In this document: positions 1 through 8,704 of the stretch, piece after piece
How the letters are laid out: each line of letters begins with the position of its first letter
Position numbering within the stretch: position 1 is the stretch's first letter
Source: Gloeopeniophorella convolvens
Taxonomy: Eukaryota > Basidiomycota > Agaricomycetes > Russulales
NCBI GenBank assembly: GCA_022496205.1
Contig: WTXD01000345.1
Location: 1 to 11,863 of the forward strand
DNA: 11,863 nt
Reading direction: 5' to 3'
Made by a program: the position numbers and the translations under genes
Notes under the pieces: model-generated
Told to the model about the DNA's origin: nothing
Databases searched by the model: none
Seen by the model: the letters and a program-made list of their open reading frames with translations, nothing else

Positions 1-6
1 AGAGGC

Positions 7-28
7 AGTTGCGGGCAAGTTGCGGGCG
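7..28. repeat. 11-bp tandem direct repeat
   Basis: Two adjacent copies of AGTTGCGGGC(A/G) lie at 7-17 and 18-28, differing only in the last base. They lie just beyond the stop codon of the DUF6533 gene, in its presumed 3' untranslated or downstream region. No function is evident. Confidence 0.6.
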
Positions 29-84
29 GATTGTGTCGTGGGTTTCGAGATGGTAATGGTGATCGTCCCGTCTTCGGTTCGTTG

Positions 85-1807
85 CTACGTGAAGCGTTGC
101 AATTCTATGTCTGATGCGATTGCGAGTACTGCGTCTTAAGTCGAAGTTTCAACCAAGATGTAGTCAAAGCCTATGGGCACTCACCTTCGGGATCACTGCT
201 GCGATTCGTGTCGATAGTGTCACCGCTGCTGATCAAAGGAGGTGGATCGTAAAATGCAAATGCCACTCTCGTTCCCGTTCTCCCCGTAAATGAATTCGCG
301 CTAGCGTGTTCCGCCCGTAAGTTCAGCATGATGCGGGAGATCATGGTAGTGGCGAGGCTGCCCGGAAGTTAGCTCAGAAATAATTCCAGAATATAAGTTG
401 ACGAACACGTTCGTCAAAGTCGTTGTTGAATCCCGCTCTAATGGCTGAGAAAGAATGTCGCCTTGGATGAGGGAGCTGCCAGGAGGCTACATTGGAATAA
501 AGCTTACAGGCGCGAACTTTAATCATATCAGCCATCGTCGAAGCTGAGATGCTGATAGGAGGCGCGCACGCGGAGTATCAAAACATTCGCCACATTGACA
601 ACAAATATGATTCTAAGTCGCACGCTGTCAGCGTCCCGGAGGTTGGAATTGTCGGATTGTCATACGTGAAGTACATCGCGCCTTTATATTCACTGGTTAG
701 AGTGTTCCAAGGTTTCAAAAGTTCGATGCTCACTGTCGCGGACGAGGACATTCAACAGCCTTACTCGGCGACCAGAGATGAGCGCCTTGTACACGGTCAG
801 AGCAAATATTACGCTGTCGAACACGGCCACGCAAGCCCAGGTTATCGAGAACCCTGTCAACGTTATCTTCTGCTATACGAGTACATGAACTAGAACTCAC
901 TGCGTCCTCTAAACGAATCGTCAAGATGTGAGAGGTCAGAAACCACATAAGAGTACTCACGCGTCCACTCCAATCCACTGATTGCATCCTGGGAACGCCG
1001 ATATAACTTGTATGACGTCGGGACCCTCGCCTCTGGAGACGGTCCACTGTTCGTCATAAGAAAGATGTTACGATGGGAAGTGGAAGAGGGTTCTTACGCC
1101 GATTGTACCCAGACTGACTGTAGACAAACCAATCAGAAACCACAACACCCGCCGACTTCGCCCATACATGGCATAGACTCGCACAACGCAAAGGACTACG
1201 TGAATCAGCGTCGGTTGAGGACGGATGAATGGGACGACACGCACCTCCAACGCAGGCCTGTTGGATGGCATAGAGGGCCTCATGAAACACGAATTCCTTT
1301 TGGCAGCTTCAAATTATGAGATGTATTCTTACATCTTTGAGCGGTTGGATGGGACTCACTACTGTCATCACGCAATCATGGCGAGTATGGCTGTCAAGCC
1401 CTGCAACGCGAATATATGTAGAAATTCTACTCACCTCAGGTGCCGGGTTCGTGAAATATGCTTCCGCGACAATCAAGTTGCCAAAGAAGGCGACATATCG
1501 ATTTAAAAGGAACACGATAGATACGAATCCAAGCTTGTGTTTTGGGGGCCAAAACAGTTCAACTTCCCGCGAGAACGTGACCGCAAAATCATAATAAAGT
1601 ATGACTTCGCATTGCAAAGGTCCGACGGTTAATAAATAGCCTCTAACCAAGAACATGCTGTGAGAACATACCAAGAGGGCACAAGTTGAGGATATAGTTC
1701 CTATACCTGGCCATGAGGGCTAATGAAGGTCTCGCTACGATAAAAACCATCGACACTCACAGTTGAAACCCGGATGAGGCACCGAGGACCGGAACTGGAC
1801 CCGCCAT
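85..1807 (-). CDS. DUF6533 domain seven-helix membrane protein
   Basis: This is an integral membrane protein of the DUF6533 family, which is expanded in mushroom-forming fungi and has no established biochemical role. The layout resembles an orphan seven-transmembrane receptor, but that is inference. I assembled it from exons at 1807-1761, 1706-1672, 1604-1435, about 1306-1245, 1195-1098, 1046-961, 908-901, 853-734, 681-666, 612-570, 516-508, 444-407, 357-185 and 134-85, giving about 318 aa. The signature follows the first helix as YYDFAVTFSREVELFW, then FLLNRYVAF. Later family motifs are RVYAMYGRSRRVLW, a GCNQW loop, FDSVIFALTVYKAL, VRDSAMYF, VNVANVLIL, FAPPLERD and TTMISRIMLNLR. The start ATG opens a 47-nt exon whose splice restores FQLYRNYIL. 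Introns are mostly 47-67 nt with GT-AG ends. The junction between 1434 and 1307 is unresolved (see findings). No single open frame covers the gene, so automated callers may miss it. Family assignment is firm; individual small exons are less so. Confidence 0.8.
508..516 (-). other. Candidate 9-nt microexon of the DUF6533 gene
   Basis: The nine bases encode Phe-Ala-Pro in phase 0. The upstream intron is 569-517 (GTGCGC donor, AAAG acceptor) and the downstream intron is 507-445 (GTAAGC donor, CTCAG acceptor). Including it joins VNVANVLILR to PLERDSTTTLTNV and yields the FAPP turn usual before the last helix in this family. All three frames carry stops between 541 and 517, so the intervening DNA cannot simply be read through. 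Confidence 0.6.
901..908 (-). other. Candidate 8-nt microexon of the DUF6533 gene
   Basis: Eight bases (AGGACGCA) lie between introns 960-909 (GTGAGT to TTTAG) and 900-854 (GTGAGT to ACAG). The upstream exon ends in phase 2 and the downstream exon begins in phase 1, so exactly eight bases restore the frame: VDA-GRR-FSITWACVAVFD. Joining the two large exons directly would put FDSVIFALT out of frame. A GC-donor splice at 962 to an acceptor near 870 is a less likely alternative. Confidence 0.55.
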
Positions 1808-1862
1808 GAAACGATGAAGAGGGAGAGTGCCCGGAACTAGAGAAGCTCAGAGATGGGACAGG

Positions 1863-1881
1863 TGCCTCCTAACAGGAGGCA
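1863..1881. promoter_or_regulatory. 8-bp perfect inverted repeat before the DUF6533 start
   Basis: TGCCTCCT, a 3-base spacer AAC, then AGGAGGCA: two perfect 8-bp arms. It sits 56-74 bp upstream of the DUF6533 ATG, between that codon and a TATA-like box. It could bind a dimeric regulator or fold as a hairpin in the 5' leader. Function is inferred from position only. Confidence 0.4.
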
Positions 1882-1916
1882 GGACAAGGATGGCTCTCCG
1901 TGTATCCCAGCGCTGC

Positions 1917-1922
1917 TTATAT
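1917..1922 (-). promoter_or_regulatory. TATA-like box for the DUF6533 gene
   Basis: On the minus strand the sequence reads AGATATAAGC, about 110 bp before the DUF6533 start codon, a plausible distance for a fungal core promoter. Similar short strings occur by chance, so this is tentative. Confidence 0.3.
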
Positions 1923-2159
1923 CTTGAGACTAATGATCGCTCTGAGCTATGAAAGTAACTCGGTCCATATGGGCACCTGATCATCGATTGAGATCAAGCC
2001 CAGTTGGCCGGATGACATCCAGTATAAGACGTGTCACGTCAGTGGAAGATTTACCCGGGTCTTCCGTCAGACGGTCCTGCACGGGGGGACCCTCAAACTT
2101 GGAAGTACGGACGCTGTTAGCGCCAGGATGGGAAACATACTAGCCGCAGAAGAGGTCGA

Positions 2160-2642
2160 AGGCGTTCGCCCATCACGGTGGTTGCCTCAGGTCGAGTCGC
2201 GCAGGCGCTGCCGACTGATGGGCTTGGACTGGCATTGAACAACGGGTAAGGGCCCTGCCAGTTGAGCACCGGTTTGACTGAGTTTGCACCGAAAAGCGCT
2301 GCTCAACGGAGCGCTCTCGCTGCGGTGGAAGTACTTGTGTTGATGGGTATGCAGGCTGAAGCGCCCGAGTACTACGATTGCGTGTGCCGGAATATGACGG
2401 CCCGCCCAGGTTCGCATCTGCCGAGCGTTCTTGGCTCGGCGAACTCTTCGCTTCGCGCTGATGGGCATCTGATCCTCGAGGATGCCTTCCTTGAAGTTTC
2501 TTGAATAGTGCTGCGTCGGCGATGAGTACTTGAGTCCGAGAGTCCGGGCAATCAGGGAAATCCGACCCTCCATTAACTGGTCGCCATGACCAGGGAAGTC
2601 GAAACCCGTCAGACCACTAGGATCTACCTCCCAAAGCCGCAT
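2160..2642. other. Unassigned stretch open in several frames
   Basis: A GC-rich segment with long open frames on both strands: 151 codons on the minus strand (2642-2187), a second minus frame open from about 2610 to 2175, and 80 codons on the plus strand (2262-2504). The plus frame has a protein-like mix of residues (for example EVLVLMGMQAEAPEYYD), but I recognise no domain, no clear start and no consistent splice set. It may be a gene relic, an exon of an unrecognised gene, or chance openness from base composition. Confidence 0.25.
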
Positions 2643-3519
2643 ACGAAGGAGTCTTAACTACCCGCGTCGAAGGCGAGGTATAACGCAGCTTCAATGAATG
2701 CCAATGCCAGTCTTCGCCGTGTGCCCTCAGTCAAGGTCACAAAAAGTGCGAAAGTGCAGAGGTATCTGACACCTGCCGGACCCGGATACAGAGACTTCTA
2801 AGCAGGCTGCTATCAGTTGGTGAGGCCGTCCCGGTGTGCAGGAACCGGATCAGGCTGTAGCTCTTGACCAGGTACGCCACACCGAGCTTGGTTGAGTTAG
2901 GGTACAAAGGAGTATGGCGTGGATCGGGTCGAGCGCCGATGCGGCGCGCCTCAGTCAGAGCTGGCGAGTGCATTGGAAGGAGTTGGGCAAGAGAGTCCAA
3001 GGTGCTCGCTGTTGAAGGCAAGTCAGAGGCACGCTGAGGTCCAACTGGACTCCGAATCAATTGATTATGTAATAAAATCACCCTCCCGTCCCGTCAAGAC
3101 CGCGGGACCCCCCGACTGCACGGACCGACGTGGACTACCGCAGAGAGCATGAGTCCGCGCCCTATAACGATACTTCGATGCCATACTTCAACAGTCTTCA
3201 ATAACCTGGGCACTTATTGCCATATCAATTCATCACATCTGACAGAAATAGTATAATGTGTTGAATGTACGTCGATTCTCGGCAAACGCGCAGCGTTTGC
3301 GCGTCGTATCACAACACAGTTTATACTACTTTGTTAGTCCATAATAAAGCTAAGATGATTGGGTGCCGAGCACGCTTGAAACCACGCGCGCGCGACACCG
3401 ACGAAAGGAGGGGAACAGTCGAGTGCGGGGTGAGCTCACGCACGCACGCTGCGCGCGCGATCCGATCCCAACATAATGATAATCTCACCATCGCTTGATC
3501 ATCGCACTGGTAGAACCCC
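2643..3519. other. Intergenic, no gene recognised
   Basis: The open frames here (for example minus 3081-2737 and plus 2919-3152) show no family resemblance. The part at 3150-3360 is AT-richer than its surroundings. Alternating CG runs occur near 3384-3395 and 3451-3460, just downstream of the NmrA-like stop codon. I see no RNA gene or transposon end. Confidence 0.45.
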
Positions 3520-4532
3520 TCAAGCCAAAGGGACGCCATCGACAGCGGGCGCGGGCTTCCAGTCAGGGAATAGATCGTTGTCTGGATTGCCGCCAAGCCC
3601 GATATTGACCACGGCAAGCTGGATGTACGACACGACATCCTTCGGGTTTTCATTGACCCTCTCGGTGAGAACTGAGACAGAGATGTATTCCACTTCCACT
3701 TTCTTGCCGGTTTTGTCTTCATATAGTCTGACAACCTCGTTGTATGACTTGAAGTGAGTCAGTACCAGCAAGACACTTGCGAGCACTGGTGCTGCGTACC
3801 TTCCTATCTGCTTCGCAGCGGAAAATGCTGTTCTCCAGCCTTTCCCGCGGGAGCTTTGTCAAGATGTGGACAATGAATCGAGCAGAATCGGTGCGGGAAG
3901 TCCATGAAATCGGGTAGTTCCCATCACCACCAACGGTGATCTTCCCGCTTAGGATGTCGAGCTGGAGAGACCTGTGCGGTGCTACATTCAGCTCTTCGTG
4001 CGTGGCGACGTTCATGACCTGACCTCACCGATTCCAAACATAGTCCGACCAAACCCCGGTATAGAAGAGGGCCAGCGGGGGCCCGATAGCTCTGATCGAG
4101 TCCCGTCGGTCGACTCTGGCAGCATAAATCCCGCCTTTCGCACTTTCCGCATCGCCTCCGAATTCGGACGGCACGAATAACTTCACACCCGTTTCCTTTG
4201 CAGCCATGGCGAGATTCGATTGCACGTTGAAAATGGATGCGCGGATGGCAGAGATAACGACGTCAACCCCGGAAAGAGCAGCCTTGATAGACTCCTTGTC
4301 GTTGTAATCGACAGCGATCACTCTCGCTCCTTCAAGATCAGTTTTTGAACCCTGGTCCACGTATCAGTCACCGCTACCCTACTTCGCGAGCAGCCGCAGT
4401 CAGACTCACCGCGCGGGTGAGCACGACCACGTCGTTGACCGTCCCTTCAGCTTGAGCCTTCAGCAGTTCCTTGACAACATAAGCACCGAAGGTCCCGGCG
4501 CCTGCTACTGCGAAACTCCTGTGCCCAGACAT
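3520..4532 (-). CDS. NmrA-like / isoflavone-reductase-like protein
   Basis: A cytosolic NAD(P)-binding Rossmann protein of the NmrA / isoflavone reductase-like group (atypical short-chain dehydrogenases). Members either reduce aromatic or phenylpropanoid-type substrates or act as redox sensors; the substrate here cannot be read from sequence. Four exons (4532-4410, 4351-4029, 3971-3800, 3747-3520) join with GT-AG introns of 58, 57 and 52 nt into an unbroken 281-residue protein, slightly short for the family. The dinucleotide loop is GAGTFG at residues 11-16. Arg40 after the second strand (VVVLTR) suggests NADPH preference, which is inference. Family landmarks follow: VDVVISAI (70-77), VPSEFG (101-106), ALFYTGVWSDYVW, GKITVGGDGNYPISWTSR, YEDKTGKKVEVEY and a DNDLFPDWKP ending. 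The first intron contains a good branch site (CTGAT). No frame or key residue is broken, unlike the two genes to its right. Confidence 0.93.
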
Positions 4533-4705
4533 GTTTGACACACTCTAGAACCAAATCAGGATACGAATACGAGTGGTCTCAAGGTTGCCACCCTACCGCC
4601 CGGTCCCTGCGACCTTTTATCTATGGCGCTGTGGCCCTTTTGCAGCCAGGCGCCAGCGTGTGGTCCCACGCCAGCTGCGTTACGAACTGGGAGGGGGTCA
4701 TAAGG

Positions 4706-4710
4706 ATTGG
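4706..4710 (-). promoter_or_regulatory. Possible CCAAT box for the NmrA-like gene
   Basis: The minus strand reads AGCCAATCC about 175 bp upstream of the NmrA-like ATG, a usual position for the HAP/NF-Y binding site in fungal promoters. The pentamer is short, so chance occurrence is possible. Confidence 0.3.
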
Positions 4711-5059
4711 CTGATTGCTTCCGATGGCACTTGTGTCGCACAGCGACCCATCGTCGAAGCCATGTCAGAGACAAATCTGAGTGAGGTCATCAGTTCTCAA
4801 GTGTGGGTCGCGTTGTGGATAGCGGCACATACCTCACGAACAAATCCATCAAACCATATTGCCAACTTCAGTACGGAAAAGGTTATGCAGTGTTATGTAG
4901 AACGAGGAAATGGGGTCAATCCCGATTGTGTATATAAGCGCTGATTCCGCATTTATGAAGACAGGATTGAGGTATCGCGTCGTTGAGATAATTCGTTTTC
5001 ATCCGATCCAGTGTTTCGAGGGGCAGCATGCGCGTCGGTCGGTCCTGGCGCAATAGACC

Positions 5060-5081
5060 GAAGGAAATTTGAAGGGAATTT
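5060..5081. repeat. 11-bp imperfect tandem repeat
   Basis: GAAGGAAATTT is followed directly by GAAGGGAATTT, with one mismatch. It lies in the intergenic region between the NmrA-like and DUF6535 genes. No function is apparent. Confidence 0.5.
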
Positions 5082-5171
5082 GAGGGAGGTCAGAGTCCAA
5101 CTGGTGAACGACTGAGAGATTCACTCGACCCGCTCCGACGGAGTCCGAACTGAGTCCAAAGGCAGCTGGCG

Positions 5172-5195
5172 ACTGTATCACGTGCGACAATAGTA
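5172..5195. promoter_or_regulatory. CACGTG motif, copy 1 of a 24-nt repeat
   Basis: ACTGTATCACGTG followed by CGACAATAGTA. A second copy in the same orientation at 8536-8559 matches 22 of 24 bases. The core CACGTG is the palindromic target of bHLH factors. This copy lies about 640 bp upstream of the NmrA-like start and about 135 bp past the DUF6535 stop. Confidence 0.45.
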
Positions 5196-5328
5196 TACTG
5201 GGGTCAGTCTCGCAACTGTTTTGAAAAGTACCAGATCACATATATGGATAGATAGAACAGCATCACCTCGGATAGGTGCGAGCTAAGTCTAACGTAACGC
5301 AAAGAATCGACAAAGAATCATATCATAA

Positions 5329-8040
5329 CTACGAAGACCGTTGAGGACTGCTAGGCTGTGGGAGCGCTCGCAATGCCTTGTTCCGGAGCTCGACGTCTTT
5401 ACACCTTTCGAGTTCCTTCCGTGTATCTGTGATCCATTTATCGTTCGCTTCGGTATCTTGGAAATATACGCGAATGAAGTCGATAAATTTGTCGATGAGA
5501 CTAGGTGGGAGAGATGCAGAGGAGAGGAAGCCAACTCGCACGTGGAGGACTTCGCAGGTGATGTTCAAGAGAAGTTGTTGGGTGCCTACCGAATACCGCG
5601 CGCGGTCGTCGCAGCTTTTCGTCAAGGTATCGAATACCGTCACGTACATCTTCAGCAGTTCTGCGTCGGGATGAAGGGTGTCCTGGGGTCGGAACCTCGA
5701 GAAATGTTTGACCTGCCAGAAGAATAGCTCCAGGTTATGCCCAAACCCGCCTCCGACGGAGTGGTCGTATGCACGCATTAGCTGCATGTAGATCAACTGG
5801 TGGTGTACTACCAGGGGGTGGAGCAGCGAAGTGAGGCGTTTCATCCTAGATACCGCGTCCCCGCTGCCTTTATTATCCAACACCCTGAGTGCCTCCACCG
5901 CTAAGTTGGAAAGTAGTTTTAACAGCCTTCCCGGGAGTGTGAAGCTTGTCCTCAACACCTGCCACTGATCGGCCCGCGACACGCCGGGGAGCAAGAAGTA
6001 GTCGGGAGGAGGGAGACTAGGATCGTTTCTATGATATAGAGGGAGGAATTCGGTCAGGCCGCTTGTGGAATCCGCCATACGTTGTATCAGAGTTGAGATG
6101 CTGCGATCAAGACCCTCGAGACGGTCAGCTTCATCGGATAGGTCGCGTAATTCCTCGATCTTGTTCTTGTGGTCGATCAAGACGTCTCGGGCCTCATGCA
6201 ACTCGCGCTCGTTAATCCTGCGCAGCATTTGTAACACGGGAAATGCACGGGTGGAGAGGAGGTGATCTATATATCGAGTTCCCTGAATGGCCTTGAAATA
6301 TACGCTGTCATGGCCCTGAACCTTCGGAGATGCTTGTGCAAACGCTGCGATGACACTCCATGCTTCGTCACGGCAATTTGCTTGACTGAGAAGATTCCTG
6401 ATAGCCATCAGAGATAGACAGGCCCAACGCGGTCCGAGCCTGGCTGCACCGGGGAGCAGTTCGGGGAACCCTTCGCTCCGGAATAGTGAGATCTGAGCGA
6501 CTGATGAGAGTGTGTGGGAAAATGAAGCGGCCCGGCCTTCCGTTATCCAGTCGAAGTGGCCGTCGGCTTCAAAGACGAGACATGAAGCCGACTCGACGGA
6601 TGCGACCGCTATTTTGCGTCGTGTGTCCTCGGTATATGTCGCGGAGAAAGCAGAGGCCTCTACTACGCGCCCAACTCGATCGCAGAGCTCTTGGAGGCGG
6701 CTACCCACGCCGACTGTTTGCTCGTCGCCTTCGAGCGCGTGCATCATGACGGTCTTGCCCCACTCCGTTTTGAACGCGCCGGGAATGCTGAGAATGAGTT
6801 GTGCAGACTCACTATCTTCTGCCATGTTTTCGATAAGCCAGCGAATTCCATTAGCATCGCGGTTCAGAAGAAGGGAAGGGTCCAGTTTGTTCGTCGCCAG
6901 TTGCAATTGAACATCTGCCATCGTTCTGCGACTACCTCCGGGCTTGGGCTGGAGTTTACTGTAAATGCGCCAGCATAGACCAGAGAAGGGGTTCTGGTAG
7001 GGGCATTGCGGGTCTACCAAGGAAGCGACGGCGCTCCATATGTAGAGCGAACCGCAGACGGCGATTGGGCCATGGTTGACACCGCTACGGTGGTATTGAT
7101 ATTGAAGAGAAAGTCGCCGACCCCAACGAAAAACAGGAATAGGGCAATGTGGACCAACGCAGGCACCGATTCAGCGACCGCGGACATATGCCAGCGCTCG
7201 GAACCCTCGTGCAAGAACTGTCTCATGCGTGCACGTTTGAGGGGTCGCTGTGCATCTGGAAGACATACATATAGTCGCGGACCCACTGTTGCACAATCGT
7301 GGCACAGAGCGCCGCAGTGAGGCTGAAGATCAGGCTCATGAACCAAAAGACGTTCACTCGTATATCCGATGGGGATGGATGGAAGTCGGGGAAGAATTGG
7401 GGATGTACGGACGACGCAGCACCGGGTGGTGTAAGGCTCGCGATCTGCTGGGATATCTGGCTTAGTATCGTGATAGTCTGCCTGCTGTAGAATGCACTCT
7501 CGACGACGGGATCGGGTTGCAAGTTCTGATAGCTCTCGGCCAAGAATGCGGTGAGACTAGCCGAGAACAGGCCGGCCTTGCCAAAAATCAGAAGGACACC
7601 AAGAAGCTGACATAGATCCCACATACAAAAATAAGAATACCATCCATGTCCTCTTTCCAGACCTGGATCGTGGCTTCGTCATAACCCTTGACTTCCTTCC
7701 CGTAGAGCGACCAAAGAGGGTTGGCGTTGCTGTCAAAGTCCCCAGGCACAGCCGGATGGGAGCTTCTCGCCTCGCCATGTTGATCGTGCCCAGGATCCTG
7801 GCTATCGCCTGAAATCTCCATCGGGAGCGCAGGAGGCCCTTGCAGGATTGAAGTTGGCTTTGACTCGTCGTACCGAGGGTTACGCGGTTTGTATCCTCGA
7901 GAAATCGAAAAGTATGAGGACTTGGAGGAGGGTCACGAAGTAAGGAAGAACTTACCTGGGCTCCCCCTACTTTCGGTGCGTCCCTCCACGCGTGCACTCA
8001 GTGGAGCGTTTCCATCAGGGACTGCACCATACACGATCAT
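5329..8040 (-). CDS. DUF6535 membrane protein, frame broken twice
   Basis: A DUF6535-domain protein, a family typical of mushroom-forming fungi with no known biochemical function. The start ATG at 8040 has an in-frame TAA 12 nt upstream. Exons are 8040-7956, 7895-7627 and 7576-5329, with introns of 60 and 50 nt. The N-terminus is disordered and Pro/Ser-rich. Next comes the signature NPLWSLYGKEV...WKEDMDGILIF joined to AGLFSASLTAFLAES (first helix, near residues 115-133). A second helix lies near 192-212, then WVRDYMYVFQ, LKRARMRQFLHEGSERW, a third helix HIALFLFFVGVGDFLF, a fourth around IAVCGSLYIWSAVASLV, and DPQCPYQNPFSGLCW. About 550 residues of mainly helical soluble protein follow without interruption. 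Two one-base losses are needed to keep the frame: in a CCCC run (minus strand, 7244-7241) and near 7078-7084. Repaired length is about 865 aa. With only two indels and no other damage, sequencing error is as likely as pseudogenisation. Confidence 0.85.
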
Positions 8041-8421
8041 AGAGTCAGCTTATTTACGGGACATGCGACATGCTAGAATACAGACCTGCTGTGATTGATG
8101 ACTCCTTTCCCGCCTCGAGATCAGAACTGTGCGAGCCAGACCCACGATCGGACATTGCAATCGGTGTGGAACTTGTTGTGGGGGAGCGGCGACAACCTGT
8201 GAGGGCTCTTGGTTGGTTGGCACTCCCCGCCTTGTCCCTTGTCTAGTCATATTACACGGGGCTAGTATAAAGCCTGTGCTGCTGGAGAGCGCTGGTACTA
8301 GTACATAATGTGTGACAGGCGTGTGATGGTGTTTGACAGCGGGGCCCCACTGCGATGTCATGCATTCATGCCTCAAGAGTCCAAGACATGGTTCCGTATC
8401 ATGTCACAGCACCGTTAGTAG

Positions 8422-8428
8422 GACGTCA
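8422..8428 (-). promoter_or_regulatory. CRE-like site (TGACGTC)
   Basis: The minus strand reads GTGACGTCC about 385 bp upstream of the DUF6535 ATG. This matches the core recognised by ATF/CREB-type bZIP factors. It is a single site, so the assignment is tentative. Confidence 0.25.
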
Positions 8429-8535
8429 CATCTTCACAGAGACATGTAGCATTCTGAGGAGACCTTCGGGAGTTCGCAGAGGTGGCGGAGAGAATTGAGG
8501 CTATTGTGCCGGTGCCACTGGTTCCGAGGAACGTA

Positions 8536-8559
8536 ACTGTATCACGTGTGACAGTAGTA
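8536..8559. promoter_or_regulatory. CACGTG motif, copy 2 of a 24-nt repeat
   Basis: ACTGTATCACGTG followed by TGACAGTAGTA, the partner of the copy at 5172-5195 in the same orientation. It lies about 500 bp upstream of the DUF6535 start and about 145 bp past the helicase stop, so each copy is upstream of one minus-strand gene. Confidence 0.45.
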
Positions 8560-8676
8560 CGTCAGGTCTGCTGAAGGCGAAGGACCATGTCATGCTGGTG
8601 TTGGATTACATTCCAGTAGCAACAGTATAATCTACAGGTGATCTTCCTCCACTGCTAGTACAACAAACCACTAAGG

Positions 8677-8693
8677 AGCCGACAGCCCCGGCT
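8677..8693. other. Short hairpin after the helicase stop
   Basis: AGCCG, a seven-base loop, then CGGCT, located 11 bp beyond the helicase stop codon at 8705. It could fold in the 3' untranslated RNA, but the stem is only five pairs. Confidence 0.25.
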
Positions 8694-8704
8694 GATTCCA
8701 CATC

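Larger units (their letters stand above)
1808..2160. other. Upstream region of the DUF6533 gene
   Basis: I see no convincing coding exon here. The region carries a TATA-like box and an inverted repeat close to the DUF6533 start codon, described separately. The longest open frame (64 codons, plus strand, 1949-2143) has no recognisable composition or motif. Confidence 0.5.
4533..5328. other. Intergenic region upstream of the NmrA-like gene
   Basis: This separates the DUF6535 stop from the NmrA-like start and probably holds the latter's promoter. A 123-codon plus-strand open frame at 4573-4944 has no family resemblance and starts within 45 bp of the divergent NmrA start, so I do not call it a gene. 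Elements seen are an inverted CCAAT box, a small tandem repeat and a CACGTG motif, each listed separately. Confidence 0.5.
8041..8704. other. Intergenic region upstream of the DUF6535 gene
   Basis: Separates the helicase stop from the DUF6535 start. A 108-codon minus-strand open frame (8376-8050) shows no family features. The segment carries a CRE-like octamer, the second CACGTG motif and a small hairpin after the helicase stop. It is a likely promoter plus 3' untranslated region. Confidence 0.5.

Noticed and set aside
2737..3081. 114-codon minus-strand open frame
   Set aside because: Composition is not protein-like, with no motif and no partner exons.
3384..3460. Alternating CG runs as a functional Z-DNA or CpG element
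   Set aside because: Runs are only about 10 bp and similar ones occur elsewhere in this GC-rich DNA.
4573..4944. 123-codon plus-strand open frame
   Set aside because: No family resemblance, no splice context, and it starts within 45 bp of the NmrA-like gene's start on the opposite strand; openness alone is weak evidence.
5341..5727. 128-codon plus-strand open frame
   Set aside because: Lies wholly antisense to the long DUF6535 reading frame and mirrors its codon structure.
7241..7244. Programmed ribosomal frameshift in the DUF6535 gene
   Set aside because: No known slippery heptamer with a following structure, and a second uncorrelated shift follows; error or mutation is simpler.
8396..8429. 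Possible third copy of the CACGTG repeat
   Set aside because: Only scattered short matches that need gaps; not distinguishable from chance.
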